Notes: generated from the letters alone by a model not told the origin. 64,000 nucleotides of DNA from Variovorax paradoxus (GCF_009498455.1 NZ_CP045644.1:2731001-2795000); one strand, 5' to 3'. Positions 52,153 through 62,219 are shown, counted from the first letter of the stretch. Made by a program: numbers and translations.

Positions 52153-52620
52153 ATGAAGATCGCCATTGCCGCGGACACCGCGGGCGCGCCCCTTGCCGAG
52201 GTTCTCGCCAAGCACTTTGCAGGCCGGGAGGGCCTCGAAGTGACCCACATCGGGCTGCCCGAGGAGAACTCCGATTTTTTCTACGCCGACCTCTCGGACC
52301 GGGTCTGCCAGGGAATTCTCACGGGCCTCTACGAGCGGGCGATCCTCGTGTGCGGGACCGGCATCGGCGTGTGCCTCTCGGCCAACAAGGTGCCCGGCAT
52401 CCGCGCGGCGCAGACGCACGACACCTACTCGGCCGAGCGTGCCGCGCTCTCCAACAACGCGCAGGTCATCACCATGGGGGCGCGAGTCATCGGCCCCGAA
52501 CTGGCCAAGGCGGTGGCGGAGGCCTACCTGGCGGCCCACTTCGACCCCCAAGGCACGTCGGCGCGCAACGTCCGGGCCATCGATGCGCTGGACGAAAAAT
52601 ACCACGTGAAAAGCCGATGA
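52153..52620 (+). CDS. rpiB: RpiB-family sugar-phosphate isomerase
   Basis: Protein of 155 residues. It has the active-site Cys region [20 protein letters not shown], then the His in [20 protein letters not shown] and [16 protein letters not shown]. RpiB enzymes interconvert aldose and ketose phosphates; the erythritol-operon member (EryI) makes D-erythrose 4-phosphate from D-erythrulose 4-phosphate. A start six bases earlier (52147) is equally possible. Confidence 0.88.
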   Translation: MKIAIAADTAGAPLAEVLAKHFAGREGLEVTHIGLPEENSDFFYADLSDRVCQGILTGLYERAILVCGTGIGVCLSANKVPGIRAAQTHDTYSAERAALSNNAQVITMGARVIGPELAKAVAEAYLAAHFDPQGTSARNVRAIDALDEKYHVKSR

Positions 52621-52657
52621 CTACGGCCCACTCGTTCGACGCCCGGTACTGACGCGC

Positions 52658-54262
52658 ATGGCAGGTGATCTCATCATCGGCGTGGACGCTGGCACGTCGG
52701 TCATCAAGGCGGTGGCCTTCGACCTGCAGGGGCGGCAGGTGGCGGTAGCCAGCACGCCGAATCGCGTGCTCGTCGGCCCGGAAGGCGCGGCCGAACAGGA
52801 TCTCGACGGTACCTGGGCCGACACGGCCGCCACCCTGCGCGTGCTGGGCGAGCGCGTCCCCGACCTGGCGGCACGCACGGTGGCCCTGGCGGCCACCGGC
52901 CAGGGCGACGGTACCTGGCTCGTCGATGCCGAGGGCCGTCCGGTCGGGCCCGCGATGCTGTGGCTCGACGCACGCGCCAGCCGGCACGTGCAGGCGCTGC
53001 GCGAGACGCCGGCCTCGCGGCTCATCGCCGCGCGCACCGGCAATGCACTCAACCCGTCGATGCAAAGCGGCCAGCTGCTGTGGCTGCAGGCGCATCAACC
53101 CGAGCGCCTGGCGCGGGCCGCATCGGCGATGCACTGCAAGGATTGGTTGTTCTTCAAGGCCACCGGCGTCCGCGCGACCAGCCCTTGCGAAGGCGTCTAC
53201 ACCTTCGGCAACTTCAAGAGCCTGGCCTACGACGACGAGACCTTGGCGCTGCTCGGCCTGACGGCGATGAAGCACCTCTTGCCGTCGATCGTCGACGGCA
53301 CCCAAAGCCATGCACTCCTGACCCGCAGCGCCGCCGCCGAGACCGGACTGCGCGAAGGCCTGCCCGTCGTGCTGCCGCTGATGGACGTGCCGCTGTGCGT
53401 GCTCGGCGCCGGCGGTGTGGCGTTCGATGCGCAGGGCGCGCTCAGGCATGTCGGTTGCTCGGTGCTGGGCAGCACCGGCATGCACGGCTGGGTGACCGAC
53501 AACGTGGCGGCCATCGAGCCGAGTGCCGAGGCCGGCTACACCATCGCGATGCCTTCGCCGGGCCTGCGCGTGCGCCTGGTCTCGCACATGGCGGCGACGC
53601 TGAACATCGACTGGCTGGTCCGGCTGCTCGGCAGCGCTGCCGAACTTGCTGGCGGCACGGCGCTGCCGCGTGCGCAGATGCTGGAGCGGCTCGACGCGCT
53701 GGTGCTGTCCACCGCGCCGGCACAGGCCGTCTACCACCCCTACATTGCCGAGAGCGGCGAGCGCGGGCCTTTCGTCGACGCGAATGCGCGTGCGCAACTC
53801 AGCGGCTTCAGCGCCACGCTCGGCGTGGCCGGCCTCGCACGGTCGGTCTTCGAAGGCATTGCACTGGCCACCCGCGACTGCTACGCCGCACTCGGCCCAC
53901 TGCCGGAAGAGATCCGGCTGTCCGGCGGCGCCGCGCGCAGCGTGGCGTTGCGGCAGATGGTCGCGTCGGTCACCGGGCGCCCGGTGCGCGTGTCGCACCG
54001 CGAGGAGTGCGGTGCCGCGGGCGCGGCCATCATGGCGGCCCTCTCGATCGACAGCCACGCCAGCATCCACCAGATGCTGCCGCAATGGGTCGATGCCTAC
54101 CTCGACGAGGGCGTCGCCGTGCCCGACCCGCAGGAGACCACGCTCTACGACCAGATCTACCAGCAGTACCACGAGACTGCGCAACGGACGCGGGCCTCAT
54201 GGGGTGCACTGGCCGACAGCCGGCGCGCCCACCTCGACGCCACGGCCCAGGAGATGCGATGA
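52658..54262 (+). CDS. eryA: FGGY-family polyol kinase (erythritol kinase-like)
   Basis: Protein of 534 residues. ATPase-fold motifs are present: LIIGVDAGTSVIKAVAFDLQ at the N-terminus, TGQGDGTWLVDAEGRPVGPA, the catalytic-Asp region (MLWLDARASRHVQ) and the C-terminal signature IRLSGGAARSVALRQMVASV. It resembles EryA (TGQGDGTW is characteristic). It would phosphorylate erythritol or another polyol. It overlaps the next gene by four bases. Confidence 0.88.
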   Translation: MAGDLIIGVDAGTSVIKAVAFDLQGRQVAVASTPNRVLVGPEGAAEQDLDGTWADTAATLRVLGERVPDLAARTVALAATGQGDGTWLVDAEGRPVGPAMLWLDARASRHVQALRETPASRLIAARTGNALNPSMQSGQLLWLQAHQPERLARAASAMHCKDWLFFKATGVRATSPCEGVYTFGNFKSLAYDDETLALLGLTAMKHLLPSIVDGTQSHALLTRSAAAETGLREGLPVVLPLMDVPLCVLGAGGVAFDAQGALRHVGCSVLGSTGMHGWVTDNVAAIEPSAEAGYTIAMPSPGLRVRLVSHMAATLNIDWLVRLLGSAAELAGGTALPRAQMLERLDALVLSTAPAQAVYHPYIAESGERGPFVDANARAQLSGFSATLGVAGLARSVFEGIALATRDCYAALGPLPEEIRLSGGAARSVALRQMVASVTGRPVRVSHREECGAAGAAIMAALSIDSHASIHQMLPQWVDAYLDEGVAVPDPQETTLYDQIYQQYHETAQRTRASWGALADSRRAHLDATAQEMR

Positions 54263-56001
54263 GCAGCGACTTCACCGCGTCCGCTGCGTCGGCGCGGGCC
54301 CTCATGCAGGCCGACGCCACTTGGCTGAACCCCGCGCAGCGACAGCGCGACCTGGCCGAGGCCTCGCGCAGCGTGGCCGACGTGCTCGTGATCGGTGCAG
54401 GCGTGACCGGCGCGGGCGCTGCGCTCGATGCCGCCGCGCGCGGACTCTCGGTGGTGTTGGTCGATGCGGGCGACATCGCCGTCGGCACTTCGTCGCGCTC
54501 GGGCAAGACCTTTCACGGGGGATTGCGTTACCTCGAGCAGCTCAACTTCAAGCTCGTCGCCCACGCCATCGAGGAGCGCGACCTGATGGTCAAGATCCTG
54601 TGCCCGCACATCGCCCGTCCGGAGTCCTTCCTCTACCCGCTCACCCGCGCCTGGTGGGAACGTCCCTATGTCGGCGCCGGCGTTCTGCTCTACGACCTCT
54701 TCGGCATGAAGGGCGGTGCGGTCCCGCGCCAGCGCCACTTCGGCCGGGCCGCGCTCAAGCGGCACATTCCGTCGATCGACGAACAGCGCGTGGTCGGTGG
54801 CGTCCAGTTCCACGACGCGCTGATGGACGACGCGCGCCACACGCTCGCCGTCGTGCGCACGGCGGCCGGCCGTGGTGCCAAGGTCATCACCCGGGCGCCC
54901 GTGGCCGAATTCATCAAGGACGGCGAACGTGTCGCAGGCGTTGTCGTGCAAGACCGGTTGACCGGCGAACGGCATCGCCTGGCTGCGCGCGCGGTGGTCA
55001 GCGCCACCGGAATTTGGGCCGACGAGATCCAGCAGCGGGCAGGTGCCAACACCTTCAAGGTGCAGCCCGCCAAGGGCGTGCACATCCTGTTGCGACCGGA
55101 AGCGCTGCAGTCCGACACCGGCATCCTCGCCCGCGCCACCGACTCCGTCATCATCGCCCGCCGCTGGTACGGCTACTGGCTGGTCGGCACCACCGACACC
55201 CCGTGGAACGGCGACAAGTCGCAGCCGGTCGCCGAAGCGGCCGATGTCGACTATCTGCTCGACAACCTCAACGCCTACCTCGAACGCAAGGTGAGCCGTG
55301 CCGATGTGCTCGGCACCTTCGCGGGCCTGCGTCCGCTGCTGAAGTCGGTCGGCGCCACCGACTCGACGTCGGCGCTGCTGCGCGACCACGCGGTGATCGA
55401 CGGGCCGCCCGGCCTGACCACCGTCGTCGGCGGCAAGTACACGACGTACCGCCGCATGGCGGCCGATGCGGTCGATGCCGCCGTGAAACCGCTGGGCGTG
55501 AGCACCCCGTCGTCGACAGCCGCACTGCCGCTGGTGGGGGCCACGAACTGGTCGGCCGTGCGCGACAGTGCGGGCGACCTGGCGCGGCACTTCGACATGC
55601 GCGCTGCCGATGCGGGCCGTCTGCTGCAACGTCATGGCGACCGGGTGCGTGACCTCATGGCGTTGGCCGAATCCGCTCCCGCGCTGCGCGCGACCTTGCC
55701 CGGTGCGCCGCAGTACCTGGTGGCCGAACTCGTGCATGCGGTCGTTGCCGAGGGCGCGCTGTCGCTGACCGATGTGATGACGCGGCGCACGCATTTGTCG
55801 ATCGAACTCGCCGATGGCGGGCTGGCCCTGGCCCCCTTCGTCGCCGAGTGCATCGCGCCGTACCTCGGCTGGTCGACCGACGAAACCCGCCGACAGATCG
55901 CCGCCTACGGTGAACTCATCGTGGCGGAACGTGAGGCACTGAACCGCAGCGGCGCCGCACCACAGGCCGTGGCGCCTGTCCCCGTCGCCGAGCCCTTGTA
56001 G
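54259..56001 (+). CDS. eryB: GlpD-like FAD polyol-phosphate dehydrogenase (EryB-like)
   Basis: Protein of 580 residues. FAD-binding GxGxxG in LVIGAGVTGAGAALDAA, the TSSRSGKTFHGGLRYLEQ motif of GlpD/EryB enzymes, GTTDTPWNGDKSQPV and TTVVGGKYTTYRRMA, then the C-terminal GlpD cap domain. In Brucella EryB oxidises erythritol 4-phosphate to a tetrulose phosphate. Translation is coupled with eryA (ATGA). FAD-linked, probably attached to the membrane respiratory chain. Confidence 0.88.
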   Translation: MSSDFTASAASARALMQADATWLNPAQRQRDLAEASRSVADVLVIGAGVTGAGAALDAAARGLSVVLVDAGDIAVGTSSRSGKTFHGGLRYLEQLNFKLVAHAIEERDLMVKILCPHIARPESFLYPLTRAWWERPYVGAGVLLYDLFGMKGGAVPRQRHFGRAALKRHIPSIDEQRVVGGVQFHDALMDDARHTLAVVRTAAGRGAKVITRAPVAEFIKDGERVAGVVVQDRLTGERHRLAARAVVSATGIWADEIQQRAGANTFKVQPAKGVHILLRPEALQSDTGILARATDSVIIARRWYGYWLVGTTDTPWNGDKSQPVAEAADVDYLLDNLNAYLERKVSRADVLGTFAGLRPLLKSVGATDSTSALLRDHAVIDGPPGLTTVVGGKYTTYRRMAADAVDAAVKPLGVSTPSSTAALPLVGATNWSAVRDSAGDLARHFDMRAADAGRLLQRHGDRVRDLMALAESAPALRATLPGAPQYLVAELVHAVVAEGALSLTDVMTRRTHLSIELADGGLALAPFVAECIAPYLGWSTDETRRQIAAYGELIVAEREALNRSGAAPQAVAPVPVAEPL

Positions 56002-56067
56002 CGCCATCCATTCGCGCGAATCCCACGGGTCGCTTGCGGCCCCGACCTTACCCAGGAGACCTGTCCC

Positions 56068-57846
56068 ATGCCCATGAACCGTGTCATCAACAACCCCGAC
56101 CTCGTCGTCGAGGACATGCTCGGGGGCTGGTTGCTGGCCCACACCGACAGCGTCGCCGTGCTGCCCGGCAACCCGCGCGTCGTCAAGCGCGCCCGGGCGC
56201 CCGAGCGCGGCAAGGTCGGCGTCGTCACCGGCGGCGGCTCGGGGCATGAGCCGGCCTTCCTCGGCTATGTGGGCGATGGCATGGTCGATGCCGTGGCGGT
56301 CGGAGAAATCTTCTCCTCGCCCACGGCCAAGAGCTTTCTCGATGCGATCCGCACCGCGGACGGCGGCGCGGGCGTGGCCTGCCTCTACGGCAATTACGCC
56401 GGCGACAACATGAACGTCGGCATGGCCCGCCAGATGGCCGAGCGTGAGGGCATCGTGGTCAAGACCGTGGTCGCCAACGACGACGTGCCGTCGGCCGCCA
56501 AGGGCGACGAGGCGCGGCGCCGCGGTGTCGCGGGCGAAATCTTCATGTGGAAGGTCGGCGCCGCCAAGGCCGCGCTCGGCGGCTCGCTCGACGAAGTGAT
56601 CGCCGCGGCGCAGAAGGCCATCGGCAACACGCGCAGCATCGGTGTGGGTTTGTCCGCCTGCGTGATCCCGGCCGTCGGCAAGGCCAACTTCCACATCGAG
56701 CCGGGCACGATGGAAGTCGGCATCGGCCACCACGGCGAACCGGGCATCGACGTGCGCGCCACGGCAACCGCGGCCGAGATGGCGCAGCTCATGCTCGACG
56801 TCGTGCTGCCCGACCTGCCATTCGGCGCGGGCGACCGGGTGGCGGTGCTGATCTCGGGGCTCGGCGCGACGCCGGTGATGGAGCTGTACATCCTCTACGG
56901 AGAGATTGCGCAGCGTCTTGGGGCCAAGGGCATCACGGTGGCGTTCAACCAGGTCGGCAACCTTTTCACCTCGCTCGAGATGATGGGCGTGACGCTCACC
57001 GTCATGAAGCTCGACGACGAGCTCGAAACCTGCCTGAAGCACCCGTGCCGCAGCGTGGGCTTGAGCGTCCCCGGCGACGCGGCGAACGCGCGCACCTACA
57101 GCGGGAGCGTTCACGCGGCCACGCCCGCCGCCGCAGCGGCGGCGGCAGCAGCAGCCCCCGAAGGTGCCGGCGCGGCTCCGCGGACCGTCCATGGCCCGAC
57201 GGTGGTCCTCGCGGACGCAGGCGGCGTGGTGCGCGACCTGATCGACGTCATCGTCGCCAACCGGCAGTACCTGAGCGAGATCGACGGCCTGATCGGCGAC
57301 GGCGACCACGGCATCAACATGGCCAAGGGCTTCACAGGCTGCGGCACACGGCTCGACGGGCTGGGACCGATGGCAGACTCGCTGCCGCTCGCGTTCGAGC
57401 AGCTCTCGCAGGCGCTGATGGACGACATCGGCGGATCGATGGGGCCGCTGTATGGCAATTTCTTCCTCGGCTTTTTCGACACGTTGGCACCGCACGCCCG
57501 CCTCGATGCGGCGCTGTTCGGCGATGCGCTGGCGGTGGCCGTCGCCAACGTGCAGGCCATGGGCAGCGCGCAGGTCGGCGACAAGACCCTGATCGACACG
57601 CTGGTGCCGGCGCGCGATGCCTACCGCGCCGTGCTCGCCGGGGGCGGTGGCTTTGCGGCCTGCCTGTCGGTGATGAGCGCTGCGGCCCAGCAGGGACGCG
57701 ACGCCACCAAGGACCTGCAGGCCCGCATCGGCCGTTCGGCGCGGCTGGGCGCACGTTCGATCGGCGTGCTCGACGCGGGCGCCACCTCGTGCTGCCTGAT
57801 CCTGCAGACGCTGGCGGCGTCGCTGCAGCGCCAACTGGCCCGCTGA
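56068..57846 (+). CDS. Dihydroxyacetone-kinase-type kinase (DhaK-DhaL fusion)
   Basis: Protein of 592 residues. Residues 1-345 are DhaK-like (GGGSGHEPAFLGYVGDGMVD, the catalytic His region MEVGIGHHGEPGID), followed by an Ala-rich linker (about 348-375) and a DhaL domain (IDGLIGDGDHGINMAKGF, GGSMGPLYGNF). ATP-dependent kinases of this type act on dihydroxyacetone, but in tetritol catabolism related ones phosphorylate L- or D-erythrulose (LerK, DerK). With RpiB in the same operon, an erythrulose kinase is the best guess. The ribosome site is AGGAGA. Confidence 0.85.
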   Translation: MPMNRVINNPDLVVEDMLGGWLLAHTDSVAVLPGNPRVVKRARAPERGKVGVVTGGGSGHEPAFLGYVGDGMVDAVAVGEIFSSPTAKSFLDAIRTADGGAGVACLYGNYAGDNMNVGMARQMAEREGIVVKTVVANDDVPSAAKGDEARRRGVAGEIFMWKVGAAKAALGGSLDEVIAAAQKAIGNTRSIGVGLSACVIPAVGKANFHIEPGTMEVGIGHHGEPGIDVRATATAAEMAQLMLDVVLPDLPFGAGDRVAVLISGLGATPVMELYILYGEIAQRLGAKGITVAFNQVGNLFTSLEMMGVTLTVMKLDDELETCLKHPCRSVGLSVPGDAANARTYSGSVHAATPAAAAAAAAAAPEGAGAAPRTVHGPTVVLADAGGVVRDLIDVIVANRQYLSEIDGLIGDGDHGINMAKGFTGCGTRLDGLGPMADSLPLAFEQLSQALMDDIGGSMGPLYGNFFLGFFDTLAPHARLDAALFGDALAVAVANVQAMGSAQVGDKTLIDTLVPARDAYRAVLAGGGGFAACLSVMSAAAQQGRDATKDLQARIGRSARLGARSIGVLDAGATSCCLILQTLAASLQRQLAR

Positions 57847-57879
57847 ACCCCGATCACTTTCAACGAGGAAACCCTTCTC

Positions 57880-58578
57880 ATGACTTCCATCCAGGCCGTC
57901 GTCTTCGACATGGACGGCATCCTCATCGACTCCGAAGTGCTCTGGCGCCAAGCGCGCGAGGAGTTCGCCGCCGACCACGGCATGACCTGGAGCGCCGAGG
58001 ACCAGGAATCGACCATGGGCTGCAACACCCGCATGTGGTCGCGCCTCATGGTCGAGCGGCTCGACCTGCGCGCCAGGCTCGGCATGGACGAGGCCGCGAT
58101 CGCCCGCGAAATCAAAGGCCGGTTGCTGGCGAAGTACGAGACGCACCTGCCCGAGCGTGAAGGTGCGATCGCTGCGGTGCGGCTGGCGGCGACCCGGTAC
58201 AAGGTCGCGCTGGCCTCCGGCTCGCCGAACGAGTTGGCCGCACATGTGATGAAGGTGACGGGCCTGGACAAGGTGTTTCTTGCCGCGACCTATGGCGACG
58301 ATGTGGCGCACGGCAAGCCCGCCCCCGACATCTACCTCGATGTTCTGAAGAAGATCGGCGTGAAACCCGAGCACGCTGTCGGCGTTGAAGACTCCGGCAA
58401 CGGCATCCGTTCGCTGCGCGCGGCCGGCATGGGCATCATCGCGGCGCCGGGACCTGAGTTTCCGCTCACCGATGAGGTGCTCGGCCTGGCCGACGTGCGC
58501 ATCGTGGAGATGACGGCGTTCGATCTCGACCTGGTGGAGCGCGCCAGCGCAGCCCACATGGTCAGACAGCAGCGCTGA
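57880..58578 (+). CDS. HAD-superfamily sugar-phosphate phosphatase
   Basis: Protein of 232 residues of the HAD-IA / beta-phosphoglucomutase-like group: DMDGILIDSE (nucleophile Asp and acid Asp), LASGSPNELAAHVM and HGKPAPDIYLDVLKKIG, GVEDSGNGIRSLRAAGMGII. It resembles the 2-deoxyglucose-6-phosphatase YniC. It may clear dead-end phosphates from the polyol pathway. Last gene of the operon; its stop is 12 bases from the convergent hydrolase gene. Confidence 0.85.
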   Translation: MTSIQAVVFDMDGILIDSEVLWRQAREEFAADHGMTWSAEDQESTMGCNTRMWSRLMVERLDLRARLGMDEAAIAREIKGRLLAKYETHLPEREGAIAAVRLAATRYKVALASGSPNELAAHVMKVTGLDKVFLAATYGDDVAHGKPAPDIYLDVLKKIGVKPEHAVGVEDSGNGIRSLRAAGMGIIAAPGPEFPLTDEVLGLADVRIVEMTAFDLDLVERASAAHMVRQQR

Positions 58579-58589
58579 GCCTGCTGCAA

Positions 58590-59504
58590 TCAGCGGCCCG
58601 CGACCGCGTGCCCCGCAATCGCATCGATCACCGGCCCCCACGTCACCTTCGGCAGCGCGTGCCCCATGCCCTCGATGGTCACCATCTTTGCACCGGGCAC
58701 GTGCCGCGCCACGTCCTTCCCGCACTCGATCGGCACCAGCGGATCGGCATCGCCATGGATCACCAGCGTCGGCACCTTCAGCGACGCGAGCCGCTCCCGG
58801 CGGCTGCCTGACGCGATGATCGCCGCGAGCTGGCGCGCGTAGCCGGCCGGGTGCAGGCCGCGCTCGAACGTGCGTTCCGCGCGTGCGGCGTCGAGTGCTT
58901 CTTCGTCCGGATGCGAGCCGGCGCGCAGCACCTTCATCACTTGCTGCTGGCGCGCGATGTAGCCGGCGCGGTCCAGCGGCGTGGGTGTGAGCAGCACCTG
59001 CAGCGCCTGGGGCTGCGGCGGTGGCAGGTCGGGTGCGCCGCTCGTTGCCATGATCGACACCAGCGTGCGCACGCGCGCCGGATGGCGCAGCGCGATCTCC
59101 TGGCCGATGGCGCCGCCCATCGAGGCGCCGACGATGTGGGCACTTTCCATGTCGAGCGCATCGAGCAGGCCGACGGCATCGTCGGCCATGTCGGCCAGCG
59201 TGTACGGCACCTGCGACGCACTCACGGGCACGCCGGCCAGCGCCTGCCCCAGCAGCTTCGCCACGTCGGGAATACCCGCAAAGCTCAGGCGCGTGGACAG
59301 CCCGATGTCGCGGTTGTCAAAACGGATGACGCGGTAGCCGCGCGCGGCCAGGCGTTCGCAAAAGGCTTCGTCCCACGCAATCATCTGCGTGCCCAGGCCC
59401 ATGATCAACAGCAGCGGCGGCGCGGCCGGATCGCCGAAGCAGTCATACGCCAGCTCGATGCCGTTGGACGAAGCGAACAGGGTGGAGGCGAGGTCGCGGT
59501 GCAT
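58590..59504 (-). CDS. Alpha/beta hydrolase
   Basis: Protein of 304 residues. Catalytic triad visible: Ser in VGASMGGAIG, Asp in HGDADPLVP and His in GMGHALPKV; the oxyanion-hole motif is IMGLGTQMIAWD. This family includes esterases and lactone hydrolases; the substrate is unknown. Divergent from the AraC-type regulator at 59804, which may control it. Confidence 0.88.
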   Translation of the reverse strand: MHRDLASTLFASSNGIELAYDCFGDPAAPPLLLIMGLGTQMIAWDEAFCERLAARGYRVIRFDNRDIGLSTRLSFAGIPDVAKLLGQALAGVPVSASQVPYTLADMADDAVGLLDALDMESAHIVGASMGGAIGQEIALRHPARVRTLVSIMATSGAPDLPPPQPQALQVLLTPTPLDRAGYIARQQQVMKVLRAGSHPDEEALDAARAERTFERGLHPAGYARQLAAIIASGSRRERLASLKVPTLVIHGDADPLVPIECGKDVARHVPGAKMVTIEGMGHALPKVTWGPVIDAIAGHAVAGR

Positions 59505-59803
59505 GGTGCGTGGAGATGAAAAGGAAGGGGAGAGAAAGGAAGAGAAGCGAAAGGCAACCGTCGCGCGTTGCGCTTTGCGCCCTGTGGCCGGGCCGGTGGT
59601 TCGCCGACGATCTTTCCGTGGCGTGCCGCAGCGAGAAAGGTTCGTTCAGACCATCCGCGAGTGACTTCGGGACAATTTCGCACCATCGGGAAACTCCGAG
59701 TCTGCACGCGCAGAACGCTTCGATATCCTGCGACGACCTTGGAGTGCGAAGCCAGTGGCGGCCTCGCAATCGAAGGCACGTGTTCTGAAGGGATTGAATC
59801 GCC
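59505..59803. other. Divergent promoter region
   Basis: About 300 bases between the hydrolase and the AraC-type gene. A purine-rich stretch (59511-59552) follows the hydrolase start side. No gene is evident; it should hold both promoters. Confidence 0.5.
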
Positions 59804-60844
59804 GTGCATCGTTCGCCACCCGACTTCGCGTCACGCGTCTACGGACCCCAGCGCGTCGCAGCCATCGTCGCCACCCTGGTCGAAGAAGGCATCACACCGG
59901 GACACACCCTGAGCGGAAGCGGCCTGACGGAAGAACAACTGCGCGCACCCGCGACGCGGATTTCCTACGAGCAAGCGGCCATCGTCTTCCGCAACGCGGT
60001 GCGTCTTGCGCCCGGCCCGACCATCGCCTTCCGCGCGGGCATCCGCATGCACCTCACGGCCTACGGCATGTACGGCTACGGGTTGCTGAGCAGTCCCACG
60101 CACGCCGACCTGATGGACTTCAGCATCAAGTACAACCGTGTCATGGGCCCCGTGGCCGGGCCGGTGTCGTACGCGTGCAGCGGTGGCACCGCGGTGCTGC
60201 CCTACGAGGTGCTGCTGTCGTCCGATCCGCAAGACCCGCTGTACCGCTTCGCGCTCGAGTTCGCCTTTGCGGTGCACCTGCGGCTGGGCCGCGATCTCTT
60301 CGGTCCTTCGTTCGGGCTCTGTGCATTGCACGTGCGCTTTGCCGAGCCCGAAGACCTGAGCGCCTACCGCACGCTGTTCGGCTGCCCCGTGGCCTTCGGC
60401 CAGCCGCGCGACGAGCTGCGCATCGGCTCGCCGTGGGTCGACCATCCGCCGCGGCTGCCCGACTCGGTCACGCATGCGATGGTGAGCGAGATGTGCCAGC
60501 AGGTGCTGGCCGACCTGCCGCGCTCGGGCGGTGTTTCGTCGGTGGTGCGGCGCACGCTGATCGACCACATGCCGTGGCGCTTTCCGACCATCGAGCCGAT
60601 GGCCTCGGAGCTGTCGATCCATCCGCGCACCTTGCGCCGCCGGCTCGAAACCGAAGGCACGACCTACCGAGGCATCCTGGCCGATGTGCGTCGCGTGCTG
60701 GCCATCGAGTACCTGCGCACCACGCGCATGACCACCGAGGAAATCGCCGAGCGACTGGGCTACAGCGACGCCTCGAACTTCCGCCACGCATTCGTGCGAT
60801 GGACCGGCCGCAGCCCGCAGGACTACCGCGCGGCGAAGGCCTGA
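59804..60844 (+). CDS. AraC-family regulator (Arabinose_bd type)
   Basis: Protein of 346 residues with GTG start and GAAGGG ribosome site. The N-terminal domain (25-215) is the 'Arabinose_bd' type found in OruR/ArgR-like regulators, and the C-terminal double HTH (265-345) reads ELSIHPRTLRRRLETEGTTY and TTEEIAERLGYSDASNFRHA, then FVRWTGRSPQDYRAAKA. It most likely senses a small organic molecule and controls the divergent hydrolase gene or the downstream lipid genes. Confidence 0.9.
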   Translation: MHRSPPDFASRVYGPQRVAAIVATLVEEGITPGHTLSGSGLTEEQLRAPATRISYEQAAIVFRNAVRLAPGPTIAFRAGIRMHLTAYGMYGYGLLSSPTHADLMDFSIKYNRVMGPVAGPVSYACSGGTAVLPYEVLLSSDPQDPLYRFALEFAFAVHLRLGRDLFGPSFGLCALHVRFAEPEDLSAYRTLFGCPVAFGQPRDELRIGSPWVDHPPRLPDSVTHAMVSEMCQQVLADLPRSGGVSSVVRRTLIDHMPWRFPTIEPMASELSIHPRTLRRRLETEGTTYRGILADVRRVLAIEYLRTTRMTTEEIAERLGYSDASNFRHAFVRWTGRSPQDYRAAKA

Positions 60845-61381
60845 GCTTCTTCGAGCGATGCCGCATAGGGCATCGCGAACTTCACTGCTGATCCACACGC
60901 GAGCGCGTTCGCATGTCTCGCATGTGGCTGTCGATCCACACCTCTGTGCGCAGGTGTGAGCCGTGCCTGCGCGTCGTTTCCACACGCGTCCCGAAATCAC
61001 CGCGAAGTGGTCGCATCGCACCTTTTCTTGTCGACGTCGCCGCGAAAAGATGGCGCCCGGAGCAACCAGAACAAAGTGCCCGATCCGAGCCTCGCTGAAG
61101 GCGCGGACGAGGCCGACAGGAGACAGACCACACATGGATGCACCTCGCGCGTGCCGGCATGCCCGGCACGGACTGGACGTACGCGGCGGGTTCACCCCAT
61201 GCATGCGAGCCGACTCACAGGCAGGGCGCCGCCGTTGCGCGTCGCCTGTTCCTCTTTTTTCCCCGACCTCGATCCTCTCTCGAACGACCGCCCGACCGGG
61301 TAGCCGTGTGCATCGCGACTGCACGTCGGGCTTTTTCTTCCTCTGTCTTTTTCTCCTTTTCCCTTTTCCTCCACTCCCGAG
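60845..61381. other. Intergenic region, no gene seen
   Basis: About 540 bases. Several short frames overlap on both strands, none with a ribosome site and protein-like codon use. A pyrimidine-rich tract lies at 61325-61377, just before the next start. Confidence 0.5.
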
Positions 61382-62167
61382 ATGACCATGACCGAATCTT
61401 CTTCGATGGCCCCACCGTCCCGTCGCCTGCTGATGCTCGAGTGGCGCGCCGTGGCGGAGCTGTCCGCGTTCTTCACCATGGCCCCGATGCTGCGCATGGC
61501 GCCTTCAGGCGACGGACATCCCGTGCTCGTGCTGCCCGGCCTCTCGGCGAGCGATGCATCGACACAACCGCTGCGCGCCTTCCTGCGCGACCGCGGCTAC
61601 CGCGCGCACGGATGGAAGCTCGGCCCCAACCTCGGCCCGCGCCCCGGCGTGGAAGACCGGATGCAGGCGCGCCTGGCCGAGCTGAACGAGCGCTACCAGC
61701 GCAAGGTGAGCATCGTCGGCTGGAGCCTGGGCGGCGTGTTCGCACGCGAGCTGGCACGGCGTGCGCCCTCGCAGGTGCGCAGCGTCATCACGCTGGGCAG
61801 TCCGTTCGCGGGCGAGCCGCGCGCGAGCAACGCGTGGCGGCTGTACGAAAGGGTGAGCGAGCGCAAGGTCGAGGACTGGCCCGAGCGCGAACGCATGCGC
61901 ACGCCGCCGCCCGTGCCGGCCAGCGCCATCTACAGCCGCAGCGACGGCATCGTGGCCTGGCAGGGCTGCCGCGAACGCGAGACCGCGACCTCGGAAAACA
62001 TCGAGGTCGAAGGCAGCCACTGCGGCCTCGGCCACAACCCCGTGGTGCTCTACGCCATTGCCGACCGGCTCGCACAGCCCGAAGGCGAATGGAAGCCCTT
62101 CCGCCGCGAAGGCCTGCGCCGCCTGCTGTACCTCGACCCGCACCGCGACGTGCGCAAGGCCGCCTGA
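61382..62167 (+). CDS. Alpha/beta hydrolase / lipase-like protein
   Basis: Protein of 261 residues without signal peptide. It shows HPVLVLPGLSASDASTQPLR, the nucleophile elbow VGWSLGGVFARELA, Asp in SRSDGIVAW and His in GSHCGLGHNP. The layout is that of PGAP1- or lipase-class-2-like hydrolases. It is followed 52 bases later by an acyl-CoA ligase, so the pair may release and activate fatty acids. A second ATG at 61388 is possible. Confidence 0.85.
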   Translation: MTMTESSSMAPPSRRLLMLEWRAVAELSAFFTMAPMLRMAPSGDGHPVLVLPGLSASDASTQPLRAFLRDRGYRAHGWKLGPNLGPRPGVEDRMQARLAELNERYQRKVSIVGWSLGGVFARELARRAPSQVRSVITLGSPFAGEPRASNAWRLYERVSERKVEDWPERERMRTPPPVPASAIYSRSDGIVAWQGCRERETATSENIEVEGSHCGLGHNPVVLYAIADRLAQPEGEWKPFRREGLRRLLYLDPHRDVRKAA

Positions 62168-62219
62168 CGCGCCGCATCACCAATTGACTCAGTCACTCAC
62201 TCACTTCCTGGAGACGCAC

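Noticed and set aside
54157..58725. A 1522-codon open frame on the minus strand across the polyol operon
   Set aside because: It is antisense to eryB, the DAK-type kinase and the HAD gene, very rich in Arg, His and Gly, and reflects the GC-rich third codon positions of the real genes.
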